Source of the DNA: Verrucomicrobiia bacterium | GTDB taxonomy: Bacteria > Patescibacteriota > Saccharimonadia > Saccharimonadales > Saccharimonadaceae | Length of the DNA stretch: 64,000 bases | Assembly: GCA_035629335.1 (NCBI GenBank) | Contig: DASPIB010000001.1 | Span: 496,001-560,000, forward strand | Direction: 5' to 3' | Notes under the pieces: model-generated | What the model was told of the DNA's origin: nothing | Database searches by the model: none | The model's input: the letters and a program-made list of their open reading frames with translations, nothing else | Translations under genes and position numbers: made by a program | Shown here: positions 26,358 through 35,014 of the stretch, in pieces | Layout of the letters: each line of letters begins with the position of its first letter | Position numbering within the stretch: position 1 is the first letter of the stretch

Positions 26358-27986
26358 TTACAGCTCTTCGTTTAGTTCTTTTTCTATCGAAACATTTGTA
26401 CAGCCGAGTCGTGTGTTATCTGCCACTTTGGTTTGGCCATTCCAGACAAAGGTGCCACTTGAAATATCCTCAAGCCCAATGGTTGACTCGCTTCCAGCCG
26501 GGCAGGCTTGCTGATCGGTAATCTTCAGAGTATGAATAGTGCCAAATTCGAGCAATGAGCCGGTAGCGGTTGTCTCTAGGTTTGAAACCGTGGCGGCGGC
26601 TGCCATAATGTTTACACCTTCTTGGCTCGTGACTTTCAGCTGTTCGATCGTGGCGTCGTGCAGGGTGATATCGGAATTTTTGGCAGCGTCGAGGGTTAAA
26701 GCGTGTTGATTTGGGCCGCCGTATTGTAAAGCTGCATTTTCTTTTGTGGTTATATGCTTAAGCTCCGGCCCATACACGTAAATGGTCGCGGTAGTAACGC
26801 CTTCGCAATCAAACGGAGAGCACACGGGCTGCGGTGAAACTTTTGAGGAAATCTTAAGAACGTCACCTTCTACCTTTATTTCGGGCTTAATGATGGCGCT
26901 GTTGGTGGCAGCAATTGTTTGCAACTTGGCTGAAGGAGCTTGGCTTTTGGCTGTCATGTAGTGTACTTCCGTTCCTCGTGGCACTTCTACTACCAATGAG
27001 GTAACTTTTTTAGCTTCGGCTGGAATGGCAAGCGAAACCTCGCGAGTATGGGCGTTTTGCAAGTTTGTTTGCTGCACTTCGGCAAATAGTACGAGGCCAA
27101 TTGCCACAACAAAGCTAAGCGTACCAGCTAAGGTGACAACCCCCATCGATACAAGGCTGCGCTTTGTTGCCTTTTGCCGAAAGAGCGCGATAGCAATTTG
27201 CGCACAGAGCACCGCCAGCAAAAGGCCGCTGACAATTGCCAAAATGAACGCCGCCAGCCAGAAGCCAAACATCGGATCGCTCGAATTAACATGAGTACCT
27301 TCGTAAAAAGTCACGCCAAATGTGACATATACGGTAAAAGCTAAGCTGGCAACGGCTGCCGACATCGCGCCAAGGCCAAGTATAAAGGTTACTATACGAC
27401 CGGCTAGTCTTGCTGGGCGATCTTTTGCGCTTTGAGCTTCAAGTTCGTTCATTTCTCGTAAAGAAGCGATTGTTACTGGCCGCCCAGCCATAAGCAGCTT
27501 ATCGGCTGAAGTTTTAGCTTCGGGAATAACCATCCATAGCACTAGATAAATGATTAAAGCCATGCCAAATGAGCCAATTAAAAGCACCAAAAACAGCAAG
27601 CGGACCCAAACCGCATCGATCTTAAAATACGCTGCAATGCCACTTAAAACGCCTCCTAAAACGGCATTGTCGGTATCGCGAAATAAGCGCGGTCGAATTT
27701 TGTCGTAAGCTTCATCAGCGGTCGGCCGTGACTCGCCGTCGCCAAATTCTTGAGGTGCGCCTAGTTGTTCTTTAATGGCTTGTATCTCTGTAGCTGTGAC
27801 GACACCGCCACTCGTCACGCCGTGTTCGGCTAAAATTTCGGTGATTCTAATTTCAACATCGTCGACCACCTCTTGATCAACAGTGACATTTTTCACCGTT
27901 TCAAGGTAGTGTTCGAGGTCTTTTTTAGCTTCAATTTCTATATCGTAGGCAACTTTTGCGATATGGATTCTGGTGATCTCTTTCAT
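26358..27986 (-). CDS. PspC-domain membrane protein with adhesin-like C-terminus
   Basis: 542 residues. A soluble N-terminal part (1-100) is followed by a PspC domain with RDTDNAVLGGVLSGIAAYF, then several transmembrane segments (~120-310) and an extracytoplasmic beta-rich region (~330-540) like the GIN/DUF2807 domain, with cysteines at CSPFDCEG. PspC proteins sense membrane stress. The Shine-Dalgarno AAGG lies 8 nt before the ATG at 27986, so this start is chosen over the ATG 2 codons earlier. It is co-transcribed with the PadR gene. Confidence 0.8.
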   Translation of the reverse strand: MKEITRIHIAKVAYDIEIEAKKDLEHYLETVKNVTVDQEVVDDVEIRITEILAEHGVTSGGVVTATEIQAIKEQLGAPQEFGDGESRPTADEAYDKIRPRLFRDTDNAVLGGVLSGIAAYFKIDAVWVRLLFLVLLIGSFGMALIIYLVLWMVIPEAKTSADKLLMAGRPVTIASLREMNELEAQSAKDRPARLAGRIVTFILGLGAMSAAVASLAFTVYVTFGVTFYEGTHVNSSDPMFGFWLAAFILAIVSGLLLAVLCAQIAIALFRQKATKRSLVSMGVVTLAGTLSFVVAIGLVLFAEVQQTNLQNAHTREVSLAIPAEAKKVTSLVVEVPRGTEVHYMTAKSQAPSAKLQTIAATNSAIIKPEIKVEGDVLKISSKVSPQPVCSPFDCEGVTTATIYVYGPELKHITTKENAALQYGGPNQHALTLDAAKNSDITLHDATIEQLKVTSQEGVNIMAAAATVSNLETTATGSLLEFGTIHTLKITDQQACPAGSESTIGLEDISSGTFVWNGQTKVADNTRLGCTNVSIEKELNEEL

Positions 27987-27994
27987 ATTCATCC

Positions 27995-28333
27995 TTATAG
28001 TTTTTTAAGTGCGGCGTTTAGTGCTTCAATGTGGTGGGTCAGTTCGTTCTTTACCGCCACACCAAAGGGTGTTACCTGGTAATATTTGCGCGGCGGTCCT
28101 TGTTCGGATTCTTGCCACTCATAGGCGAGGAGGCCGTCATTCTTGAGCCGTGAGAGCAGGGGATAGATGGTTCCTTCTACCACCACGAGCTCGGCTGCTT
28201 GTAAACGCCTGATGATATCAGAAGTGTACATTTTTTCGCTGCAAATCATTAGTACACAGTAGGCTAGAAAACCTTTTCGTAGCTGCGTAGCAAGTTGTGC
28301 TGCATATCGTTCGCTGGTTAATTTTTCTTCCAT
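27995..28333 (-). CDS. PadR-family transcriptional regulator
   Basis: 112 residues. A winged-helix domain with ADxLYTSDIIRRL-like spacing (seen as EKMYTSDIIRRLQAAELVVV), the segment EGTIYPLLSRLKNDGLL and PPRKYYQVTPFG marks the PadR family. PadR proteins repress neighbours and respond to ligands. It probably regulates its own operon with the PspC protein. TATAAC lies 8 nt upstream of the ATG. Confidence 0.92.
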   Translation of the reverse strand: MEEKLTSERYAAQLATQLRKGFLAYCVLMICSEKMYTSDIIRRLQAAELVVVEGTIYPLLSRLKNDGLLAYEWQESEQGPPRKYYQVTPFGVAVKNELTHHIEALNAALKKL

Positions 28334-28447
28334 AGTTCTATGTTATACAAGGTACTTATCATTGTCAATTACTTTTTATAGAACGACCAACTCCTAATAT
28401 GTGTATCTTGTGTGTATATTTACTTTCATCTACAATAGAACGCTGTG

Positions 28448-29086
28448 ATGAATCATTCTGATAAAATAATCCTGAGCAAGACCGTAATCTCGACCTGGAA
28501 ACGAATTTTACTGCCAAATAGCCACGACTATGATGATTGCGTGGCTGCCTTTGAACAACAATACGGCATAAAAATACCGCCCTTTCCCGAGCGTTGCCTA
28601 ACCGTAAAAACACAAAACACAAGTTACATTCGTGTGCGCAGCAATAGTATTCCGATGCTCATCGATAAAGGCTATGCTGATGCCGGCTTAGTATTTAGCG
28701 ACGTCATCGAAGAGTACGAGAACGCTTCGGCGCTAACTTACCAGCAACTAGCAGGCCCAGAACTCAACTTCTGCTTACTTATTCCTGAAGAAAAAGAAGC
28801 TACCTTACTGCAAAGGCTGTATTCGTCAGCGGCACCGCCGCTGGTTGTCGCAACGGCATACCCACGATTCTTACAAAAATGCCTGAAACAAATAGAGCAA
28901 AATGGTAAAAAGTTAAATGTTGTATTATCAGATCTACCGGTGTACGGGGCAGTTGAAGCAATGTGCGAATTAGGGGTGGCGGATGTTGTTGCTGATGTGG
29001 TGAAGACGGGGGCGAGTGCACGAGCAAATAAGTTACTAATAATCAGTTTAGATAAGATACACCCCACACTACTTTATAAAACCTAA
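28448..29086 (+). CDS. Orphan HisG-like ATP phosphoribosyltransferase domain
   Basis: 212 residues of the short HisG type. RSNSIPMLIDKGYADAGLVF and GAVEAMCELGVADVVADVV correspond to the two lobes, and the PRPP-binding loop appears as KTGASARANKL where HisG has ETGxTLRANxL; the Glu is replaced by Lys. HisG makes phosphoribosyl-ATP in histidine synthesis, but no other his gene is near. It may have a changed or regulatory role. TACAAT lies 11 nt before the ATG; a GTG one codon earlier is possible. Confidence 0.75.
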   Translation: MNHSDKIILSKTVISTWKRILLPNSHDYDDCVAAFEQQYGIKIPPFPERCLTVKTQNTSYIRVRSNSIPMLIDKGYADAGLVFSDVIEEYENASALTYQQLAGPELNFCLLIPEEKEATLLQRLYSSAAPPLVVATAYPRFLQKCLKQIEQNGKKLNVVLSDLPVYGAVEAMCELGVADVVADVVKTGASARANKLLIISLDKIHPTLLYKT

Positions 29087-29095
29087 AAATTGTGT

Positions 29096-29123
29096 GGGGC
29101 TCAGTATGGTCATACTGAGCCCC
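29096..29123. terminator. Perfect 13-bp hairpin between convergent genes
   Basis: GGGGCTCAGTATG pairs with CATACTGAGCCCC around a 2-nt loop. It is 10 nt after the HisG-like gene and 7 nt after the stop of the opposite gene, so it serves both. Confidence 0.85.
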
Positions 29124-29129
29124 GTAAGA

Positions 29130-29564
29130 CTACTTCTGGGGAATGTCGGCCTTCAAAGCGTCGTCAACCAGAATACGAATGATCTTCGGATCAGTCACGC
29201 CATCCGACGAGCTAATCCCATACATCGCCAGCGCATCTTTCACTGCACCCTTATTGCCAGCTGCACCCTTGATCAGGATGACTTCAGAATTAGCAGGGTC
29301 ATAAACGATCGTTACACCCTTTACCTTACGGCTACTAATGTTCTTCATTCGCCCCGTGCCCGGAGCGAGGTTTGCGACCGCTGCAGCGACCTCAATATAT
29401 TTGCCGGCATTAGCCCTACGCTGGCTATTCCAACCCCTCGTTGCGTCAACACCACCCTTGACTGCCTTGACGACTGTCTTCGCGCCTGCCCTACCAAGCT
29501 CACTCAGATCCATTGCAGCAACGCGCTTGACACCAGCCACAGCAGCACGCGTTCGATCAAACAC
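29130..29564 (-). CDS. Unrecognised small basic protein
   Basis: 144 residues, no family recognised. It starts at GTG 29564 because AAGGAG lies 7 nt upstream; an ATG at 29594 behind a -10-like TATAGT is a possible alternative. It is Ala-, Lys- and Arg-rich in the first half and has an alpha/beta-looking second half (VKGVTIVYDPANSEVILIKG). Lysine codons are nearly all AAG. Confidence 0.65.
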   Translation of the reverse strand: MFDRTRAAVAGVKRVAAMDLSELGRAGAKTVVKAVKGGVDATRGWNSQRRANAGKYIEVAAAVANLAPGTGRMKNISSRKVKGVTIVYDPANSEVILIKGAAGNKGAVKDALAMYGISSSDGVTDPKIIRILVDDALKADIPQK

Positions 29565-29656
29565 TTTGAAGCTCCTTCGTAGTCGACGGTACATAAATAT
29601 ACTATATACTACCGGGCTCAAAGTCAAACAATACGCACATTTTGAATAATAAAAGT

Positions 29657-29686
29657 GGCGCATTATACGTCTTTGTATAATGCGCC
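29657..29686 (-). terminator. Perfect 12-bp hairpin between two small genes
   Basis: GGCGCATTATAC pairs with GTATAATGCGCC around a 6-nt loop, then ACTTTTATT on the minus strand. It follows the stop of the gene at 29693. Confidence 0.75.
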
Positions 29687-29692
29687 TCAACA

Positions 29693-30106
29693 CTAGCGCT
29701 TCAACTTCGTGATTGCATCGAGCACAGTGTTAACGAAAACTGCCTGGTCTTTGCCCTGCTTGCCCCCAAACGAAAAGCGCGTCTCAATTTCAGAACGCTG
29801 CTGCTCCTCATCAAGCTCAGCGCTGGCCGCTTCCGGGTCACGGACAAAATTGATCACCCGCATGACAGAAAAGAAATTCGACGTTAGCTCGAGATGAACA
29901 TGCAGTGTCTTGGAGCCCTTTGGAACAACAGCGTTATTAACTCGTTCCAGGCGCTTAACGTCCTTGACAAGGCCGCTAAGGTCTCGGTCGTCCAAGAAAC
30001 TGATAATCAGTACCGGTGATTCAACCGTCCTTGGCCGACGTCCTTCACCCGCACTCTCAATCACCGAATAGGTGACGAGCATGCCGTTGGGCTTAGTCTT
30101 AACCAT
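29693..30106 (-). CDS. Unrecognised small soluble protein
   Basis: 137 residues, no family recognised. It has VESPVLIISFLDDRDLSGLV and LHVHLELTSNFFSVMRVINF; no membrane segment. Lysine codons are mostly AAG. It lies upstream of the gene at 29130 in the same direction but a terminator hairpin separates them, so each seems to be its own unit. Confidence 0.7.
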   Translation of the reverse strand: MVKTKPNGMLVTYSVIESAGEGRRPRTVESPVLIISFLDDRDLSGLVKDVKRLERVNNAVVPKGSKTLHVHLELTSNFFSVMRVINFVRDPEAASAELDEEQQRSEIETRFSFGGKQGKDQAVFVNTVLDAITKLKR

Positions 30107-30236
30107 GACTTATCCAATCTGTCGTACTTCGACTACGGATACTATCGTAACACAATTTTTAAGAAAGTTAAGGGTCTTTTTTGTTTAAATTAGACCCGTC
30201 TTTCAAATTACCATAAGAATTGTTATACTAAGACCC

Positions 30237-30872
30237 ATGAAGTCGCTAAGTCTCACCACGCCACTAGTGATCATAATGACTGGGCTGCCGGGCGCCGGAA
30301 AAAGCTTCTTTGCGCGGCAGTTCGCCGATATGTTCCGGGCGCCGCTGGTGAGTGTTGACAAATTGCGCTATGAAATTCTAGAAAACCCGACTTTTTCACC
30401 GCCAGAGCAGCAACAACTGGCCACCCTTGCCGACTATCAAATTGAAGAAACGATGAAAACCCAACAAACAATTATTGTTGACGGCTACCCAGCTACCCGT
30501 ATCGATCGGCTCCGGCTTGAAAAGCTAGCAAAAAAACACGGCTACAAAAACTTACTTATTTGGGTGCAGACCGATGAAGCTACCGCCAAGTTCCGCGCCA
30601 CCAAGCGGTCACCGCAAACCCAAGAAGAAACTTCCTCACGAAACATCCAGCCCGATCAGTTTTCACAGCTGGCAAAGCGGTTCGTTGCACCCACCCCAAG
30701 CGAGGCCTACGTGGTAATAAGCGGCAAACACACCTATGCGACCCAGGCAAAAGTAGTGCTTAAAAAACTCACCGAAAACCGCCCAACAACTACCACTATT
30801 CAGCCACCGGCACCAGAGCGCTCAGTTAATCCGCCCCTTTCCGCGCCACGCCGATCGATTATAATAGGATAA
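30237..30872 (+). CDS. P-loop kinase-like ATPase (AAA_33 type)
   Basis: 211 residues. The Walker A motif is GLPGAGKSFFARQ near residue 19, followed by the zeta-toxin/AAA_33-like layout and IIVDGYPATRIDRLRLEKLA. The C-terminal ~45 residues are Pro/Thr-rich and probably disordered. It may phosphorylate a small molecule or RNA. TATACT ends 7 nt before the ATG and there is no ribosome binding site, so it is likely leaderless. Confidence 0.78.
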   Translation: MKSLSLTTPLVIIMTGLPGAGKSFFARQFADMFRAPLVSVDKLRYEILENPTFSPPEQQQLATLADYQIEETMKTQQTIIVDGYPATRIDRLRLEKLAKKHGYKNLLIWVQTDEATAKFRATKRSPQTQEETSSRNIQPDQFSQLAKRFVAPTPSEAYVVISGKHTYATQAKVVLKKLTENRPTTTTIQPPAPERSVNPPLSAPRRSIIIG

Positions 30873-31562
30873 ATGCCAGTCCTCACCGATACCGAATTTG
30901 GCGAAATTGTGGTTCGCCGCAGCGCTCAATCGCGCCATATGCGCATCCGTATTGCGCCCGACGGCCGCTTACGGGCGTCTATTCCTGTGTTTTCAAGTTT
31001 GCAAGCAGTCAAGCGCTTCATTGCCAACTCGCGGTCAAATATTCGTGAATTGGTGAGCACGCAATCGCAGTCGCCAATCTACACCCACGGTACCCAGATC
31101 GGGAAGTCGCACAGCCTTGTGGTAATGAAGGCGCCAAAACTAAAAATCACCACCCATGCGCAGAAAATCATTGTTGGGCTACCTGCCGATACCACCATCA
31201 CGGCGCCTGAAGTCCAAACTCTCATCCGCGAACAAGTGGGCCGCGCACTTCGCCGTGAAGCCAAAGCCTTCTTGCCGCGTCGCTTAGCCTATTTCGCGCA
31301 GCACTACGGTTTTTCCTACAAAAAAGTTCGCTTTTCGCACGCTGGCAGCCGCTGGGGAAGCTGTTCAAGCAGCGGCACAATCAGCCTTAATATTGCCTTA
31401 ATGAAATTACCGCACGAGCTCATCGATTACGTCCTGTTGCACGAGCTTAGCCACACCCGCCACATGAATCACAGCCCAGCCTTCTGGGATACGGTGAAGG
31501 CTTGCGACCCACAGTTTCAAGCGCATCGGCGCCAGCTACGTGCAGAACATCCCTATATTTAA
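30873..31562 (+). CDS. YgjP-type zinc metalloprotease domain protein
   Basis: 229 residues. HELSHTRHMNHSPAFW holds the HExxH zinc-binding motif of the YgjP/SprT-like (DUF45) family, and GSRWGSCSSSGTISLN is the conserved preceding segment. The family binds zinc; the substrate is unknown. The ATG directly follows the stop of the kinase gene, and a TATAAT box inside that gene ends 7 nt before it, so it may have its own leaderless promoter. Confidence 0.9.
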   Translation: MPVLTDTEFGEIVVRRSAQSRHMRIRIAPDGRLRASIPVFSSLQAVKRFIANSRSNIRELVSTQSQSPIYTHGTQIGKSHSLVVMKAPKLKITTHAQKIIVGLPADTTITAPEVQTLIREQVGRALRREAKAFLPRRLAYFAQHYGFSYKKVRFSHAGSRWGSCSSSGTISLNIALMKLPHELIDYVLLHELSHTRHMNHSPAFWDTVKACDPQFQAHRRQLRAEHPYI

Positions 31563-31595
31563 ACGTTGAGCTGTGGCATACTATTCATAAGCATT

Positions 31596-33272
31596 ATGGA
31601 AAAATATCTGGGCATTATTTGGCAGCGCGACAAATACACCGAACAGTTCGTGCTCATGTTTCGCTACATGGCGTTAGTGGCGTCGCTGTTTTTGATTGCT
31701 TACGGCTTGCTTATTCGCGCTGGCGCCTTTAGCCAGACGTATTACAACGAGAATGTTTTTGTGTATGTCTCGGGGCTGTTATTAGTGTTTGGTCTGGCTG
31801 GTTTTTTGGTAAAGCGTCCGCGACCGTTTGGTACGCTGCTGCGGATTTTAGCTTTTCATGCGCTTGCGACGGCTTATCTTCTGGGGGTAAGCGGTTTCCA
31901 GTCGCCAATTGCTGCCTGCTGGATCCTGCTTATGATGAGTGCTTACTATTTTTTTGGCCTACGCGGCTTAATTGTCAGTGGGCTTTTATTTATTCATACT
32001 GCAGTGCTCGATTTTGCTTTTTGGGGCGACGGTAAGTTAGAAATTTTGCTGCTCGATAGCGTGGTGGCGGGCTGTATCGTGCTCGTTGGTAGCGCAGTTA
32101 TTTTGATCGGGCACATTCAAAACCGGCAACACGCCGATTTCCAGCTCTCACGCACCAAAGAAAGTTTTCAGCGTGAACGAATTTTAGCTTTAGTGAACAG
32201 TATTGGCGACGCGATTCTTAATATTGATTCCGAGGGCGTTATTCGGCTCTATAATGCCGCCAGCCTCGATTTTTTTGATACCAACGAAAGTCTAAATGGC
32301 AAACGCCTCGATGCAGTGCTGCGGGTATACGATAAAGAAGGCCAGACGGTGTCGTTTTTTGAAGCAATTCAAGGGAAACGCGGCATGTACGTGCGCGAAG
32401 ATTTAACCTATGTATTTTCAGATGGCGAAAAAGCCCGCCTCAGTATCAGCTGTTCGCCGGTGCGGGCCAGCTTTAGCGAGGTTAATAGTGAACAAACTGG
32501 CCACATTTTAATTATTCGCGACATCACAAAGGCAAAAACCCTTGAAGAAGAGCGCGATGAATTTATATCGGTGGTCAGCCATGAACTCCGGACACCAATC
32601 ACTATTGCAGAAGGCACATTGTCGAATGCTCAATTTATGATGACGCATGGCAAAATGTCGACTCAAAATATTAGTAAAGCCCTGGAAGAAGCACACCACC
32701 AAGTACTGTATCTTGCCAAGATGGTGAACGACCTCAGCACCTTATCGCGCGCCGAGCGAGGCTTGGGTGATGAAAAAGAAGAAATTGATGTCGAAGAATT
32801 GATGCGATCATTGTATCACGAATATCAATCCGAAGCGGCCGCCAAGAAGCTACGTCTCGATCTTGATATCAGCCCACGTATTGGCACAGTTAAAACCAGC
32901 CGGTTGTACCTTGAAGAAATACTGCAAAACTTTATCAATAACTCTATTAAATATACTTCTGAAGGCGGCGTGATGCTGATTGCAAAGCGACAAAAAGACG
33001 GCGTGTACTTCGCCGTTAAAGATACCGGTATCGGCATTAGCAAAAGCGAGCAAAAGAAAGTTTTTGACAAATTCTATCGATCCGAAGATTACCGAACGCG
33101 CGAAACCAACGGCACGGGCTTGGGGCTGTACGTGGTGAACAAATTAGCCCAGAAGCTTTCTATCCAAATTGAACTTCAAAGCCGATTAAATCACGGATCA
33201 ACTTTTAGCTTCATCCTACCGGATACTGGTGCCGGTTCAAAAGAAGGCAAGGCCAGCGATATTACTTCCTAG
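31596..33272 (+). CDS. Membrane-bound PAS histidine kinase
   Basis: 558 residues. About six transmembrane segments (~25-190), a PAS-like sensor (~205-320), the HisKA domain with VVSHELRTPI (~330-400; the His is the phosphorylation site) and a HATPase domain with NFINNSIKYTSEGG, DTGIGISKSEQ and NGTGLGLYVV. No response regulator is encoded next to it, so it is an orphan kinase in this window. The ATG at 31596 follows a TACTAT box by 11 nt; a longer frame begins 10 codons earlier. Confidence 0.9.
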   Translation: MEKYLGIIWQRDKYTEQFVLMFRYMALVASLFLIAYGLLIRAGAFSQTYYNENVFVYVSGLLLVFGLAGFLVKRPRPFGTLLRILAFHALATAYLLGVSGFQSPIAACWILLMMSAYYFFGLRGLIVSGLLFIHTAVLDFAFWGDGKLEILLLDSVVAGCIVLVGSAVILIGHIQNRQHADFQLSRTKESFQRERILALVNSIGDAILNIDSEGVIRLYNAASLDFFDTNESLNGKRLDAVLRVYDKEGQTVSFFEAIQGKRGMYVREDLTYVFSDGEKARLSISCSPVRASFSEVNSEQTGHILIIRDITKAKTLEEERDEFISVVSHELRTPITIAEGTLSNAQFMMTHGKMSTQNISKALEEAHHQVLYLAKMVNDLSTLSRAERGLGDEKEEIDVEELMRSLYHEYQSEAAAKKLRLDLDISPRIGTVKTSRLYLEEILQNFINNSIKYTSEGGVMLIAKRQKDGVYFAVKDTGIGISKSEQKKVFDKFYRSEDYRTRETNGTGLGLYVVNKLAQKLSIQIELQSRLNHGSTFSFILPDTGAGSKEGKASDITS

Positions 33273-34386
33273 TAATCGTTCGACCCTTCCAGCGGACCGC
33301 CCCCGCTGAGTAAGCGTAGATGCTGCTTACAAGAAACGCGATTTCCTGCACCAGCAAAAACGGGAAGAGTATACAGCCGATTAAAAAGGGAATCCGTAGA
33401 ACATGTTTAGCATACGCACCGTACATGCCGGCCAAACCCAAACAGACAACGAGCGAGAACCACAAAAGACTGTTCCCGAATTGAGCCGTGAGCAACAAAC
33501 TGCTTGCAGCAATAAACGGCAACAAGCCAACTATCAGTAAACCCAGAATTGCTACCACACTCATAAATAGGCTCTTTTTAAGCGCCGGGAAATACTGCCG
33601 AACAGCAGTTTCAGCCTGCGACGACCACTTTTTCATGTAGGTTGCTCCGAGCTCTTGATCGCCAATCAGGAACCGATACGTATTTTGCTTCATAAAATGT
33701 GCAGCAAAGCTGTTTTCGGGCAGGATGTCATGCTTGACTTGCTCGAAACCAACTTCTTCTAGCGCCTCCGCCCGGACCATCCATAAAGCAGATGTTGCGG
33801 GAACATGCACAAATTGCGGTAGTAACAGCTGCCAGAAATAGCGAAAGCTAGCGAAAAAACTACTTGCGCGAAATAGCTTTTGGCGGGGCGGCAAGACCGA
33901 CACCATCGCCGCCCGTTTGCCGTACATATAATTGACTAACTTTGAAACGGTTGCTGGCCCGAGACGCGTATCAACGCCCATAAACACAATGTATTGGCCG
34001 CTGGCCGCTTTTGCCAGCGTTTGCAGGGCATAATTTCGGCCAAGCCAACCATCCGGCAGTGCGTCACCTTCGATAAACCGAACGCCAGCATGCGCGTACG
34101 AGCGAATCAGCTGCGAGGTGTTATCCTGCGAGGCATCGTCGAGCACTAGAATCTCGAGCTTTGGATAATCCGACGCCAGCACTGTATCTAAGCACTCCGC
34201 CAGCGCAAACATCTCGTTACGCGCCGGAATACAGATACTAATGGTTGGACTATCGGTAAAAGACAGCGGCGTTACTTTGTCATGCTGCCAATGGTATCGA
34301 CGCCAGGCAAGCCGAAGTTGCAATAACAATAAAACCGCAAGCACCCCTTCAACTGCGCTCCACATTAGCGCTAAGACAAATATCAT
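33262..34386 (-). CDS. GT2-family membrane glycosyltransferase
   Basis: 374 residues. One N-terminal membrane helix, then a GT2 domain with ISICIPARNEMFALAECLD, LEILVLDDASQDNT and the metal-binding region VFMGVDTRLG, then three or four C-terminal membrane helices. It probably adds sugars to lipid or surface polymers on the cytoplasmic face of the membrane. It converges with and overlaps the histidine kinase by 11 nt. Confidence 0.88.
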   Translation of the reverse strand: MIFVLALMWSAVEGVLAVLLLLQLRLAWRRYHWQHDKVTPLSFTDSPTISICIPARNEMFALAECLDTVLASDYPKLEILVLDDASQDNTSQLIRSYAHAGVRFIEGDALPDGWLGRNYALQTLAKAASGQYIVFMGVDTRLGPATVSKLVNYMYGKRAAMVSVLPPRQKLFRASSFFASFRYFWQLLLPQFVHVPATSALWMVRAEALEEVGFEQVKHDILPENSFAAHFMKQNTYRFLIGDQELGATYMKKWSSQAETAVRQYFPALKKSLFMSVVAILGLLIVGLLPFIAASSLLLTAQFGNSLLWFSLVVCLGLAGMYGAYAKHVLRIPFLIGCILFPFLLVQEIAFLVSSIYAYSAGAVRWKGRTITRK

Positions 34387-34458
34387 AGTATAAGCAATAT
34401 ATCACATATTTGGTCGGGATTTATAATCAGGCAGAATTTTAAATCCACAAGTGACGCC

Positions 34459-34602
34459 GATCTCCATGGGGGCAGACGGCGAGACGGGAGACTGTGTCAA
34501 TCGGTTGCAATAACCGATTGACAGCCGAACGCTCAATTAATCTTCCACTGGAAGATTAATTGAAAAGAGTGCTCCCGTCTCGTCAGCTGCCCCATGGAGA
34601 TC
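34459..34602 (+). ncRNA. Predicted structured RNA element, copy A
   Basis: A 144-nt element lying between divergent genes. P1: 34459-34475 pairs with 34587-34602 (one extra G on the left), then after a 4/4 internal loop 34480-34490 pairs with 34572-34582. P2: CTG/CAG with a 2-nt TG bulge, then a 10-bp stem and loop GCAAT (34492-34524). The joint CCGAACGC leads to P3 (34533-34563; 14 bp, triloop ACT), then AAAGAGTG returns to P1. Copy B at 43040 shares the core but has different, compensating stems. A-rich single strands favour the plus strand as sense. It cannot be a terminator for either neighbour because both are transcribed away from it. Confidence 0.7.
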
Positions 34603-34627
34603 CGAGTAGAGGATCACGGTTTACCAC

Positions 34628-34656
34628 TTGACCATCTCCTCGCTAACCCTTATACT
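34628..34656 (+). promoter_or_regulatory. Promoter of the secE-nusG operon
   Basis: TTGACC at 34628-34633 and TATACT at 34651-34656 with 17-nt spacing. The mRNA leader then holds a small hairpin (CTGCA with TGCAG) followed by T6 just before the secE ribosome binding site; this could be a weak attenuator. Confidence 0.75.
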
Positions 34657-34710
34657 AATTATTGACAAGTCTGCAGAAAATGCAGTCTTTTTTAATTGGG
34701 AGAATATTCG

Positions 34711-35010
34711 GTGGCAAAAGAACAACCAAAAGCCAAAAAAACAGCCGATGATACCAGTGAAGCAAACGGTGTTGCTACAAAAGATAAAAAACCAGCACCA
34801 AAGTTTCTACGGATCATCACTGCGCCATTTCGGGCAATCGGCCGCTACGTCAAGGGGTCTTGGCAAGAATTACGCCAAGTACAATGGCCAAATCGCAGCG
34901 CAACCTGGAGCTTAACGCTGGCGGTTATACTTTTCACTCTGTTTTTTGCAGTACTCATTCTCGCACTCGACTCAGGGTTCCAATATTTATTTAATAGGAT
35001 TTTACTCTAA
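34711..35010 (+). CDS. secE: Protein translocase subunit SecE
   Basis: 99 residues starting at GTG 34711, with GGGAG 8 nt upstream. A hydrophilic charged N-terminus is followed by the conserved amphipathic segment SWQELRQVQWPNRSATW and one transmembrane helix (SLTLAVILFTLFFAVLIL). It clamps SecY. It lies before nusG as in most bacteria, with an unusually long (~45-residue) N-terminal tail. Confidence 0.9.
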   Translation: MAKEQPKAKKTADDTSEANGVATKDKKPAPKFLRIITAPFRAIGRYVKGSWQELRQVQWPNRSATWSLTLAVILFTLFFAVLILALDSGFQYLFNRILL

Positions 35011-35014
35011 AGCT

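Noticed and set aside
29096-29123. Hairpins after small genes as integron attC sites
   Set aside because: They lack the GTTRRRY/RYYYAAC core sites and extrahelical bases of attC, and no integrase is present; they fit terminators or mRNA 3' stabilisers.
34459-34602. Element A as a transposon end or MITE
   Set aside because: The two copies have different outer stems that still pair and a frozen core; a mobile repeat would keep its terminal sequences and have target duplications.
34625-34665. tRNA-like sequence on the minus strand near the secE promoter
   Set aside because: A partial D-arm-like GTCAAGTGGTAAACC is seen but no anticodon or T arm can be formed.
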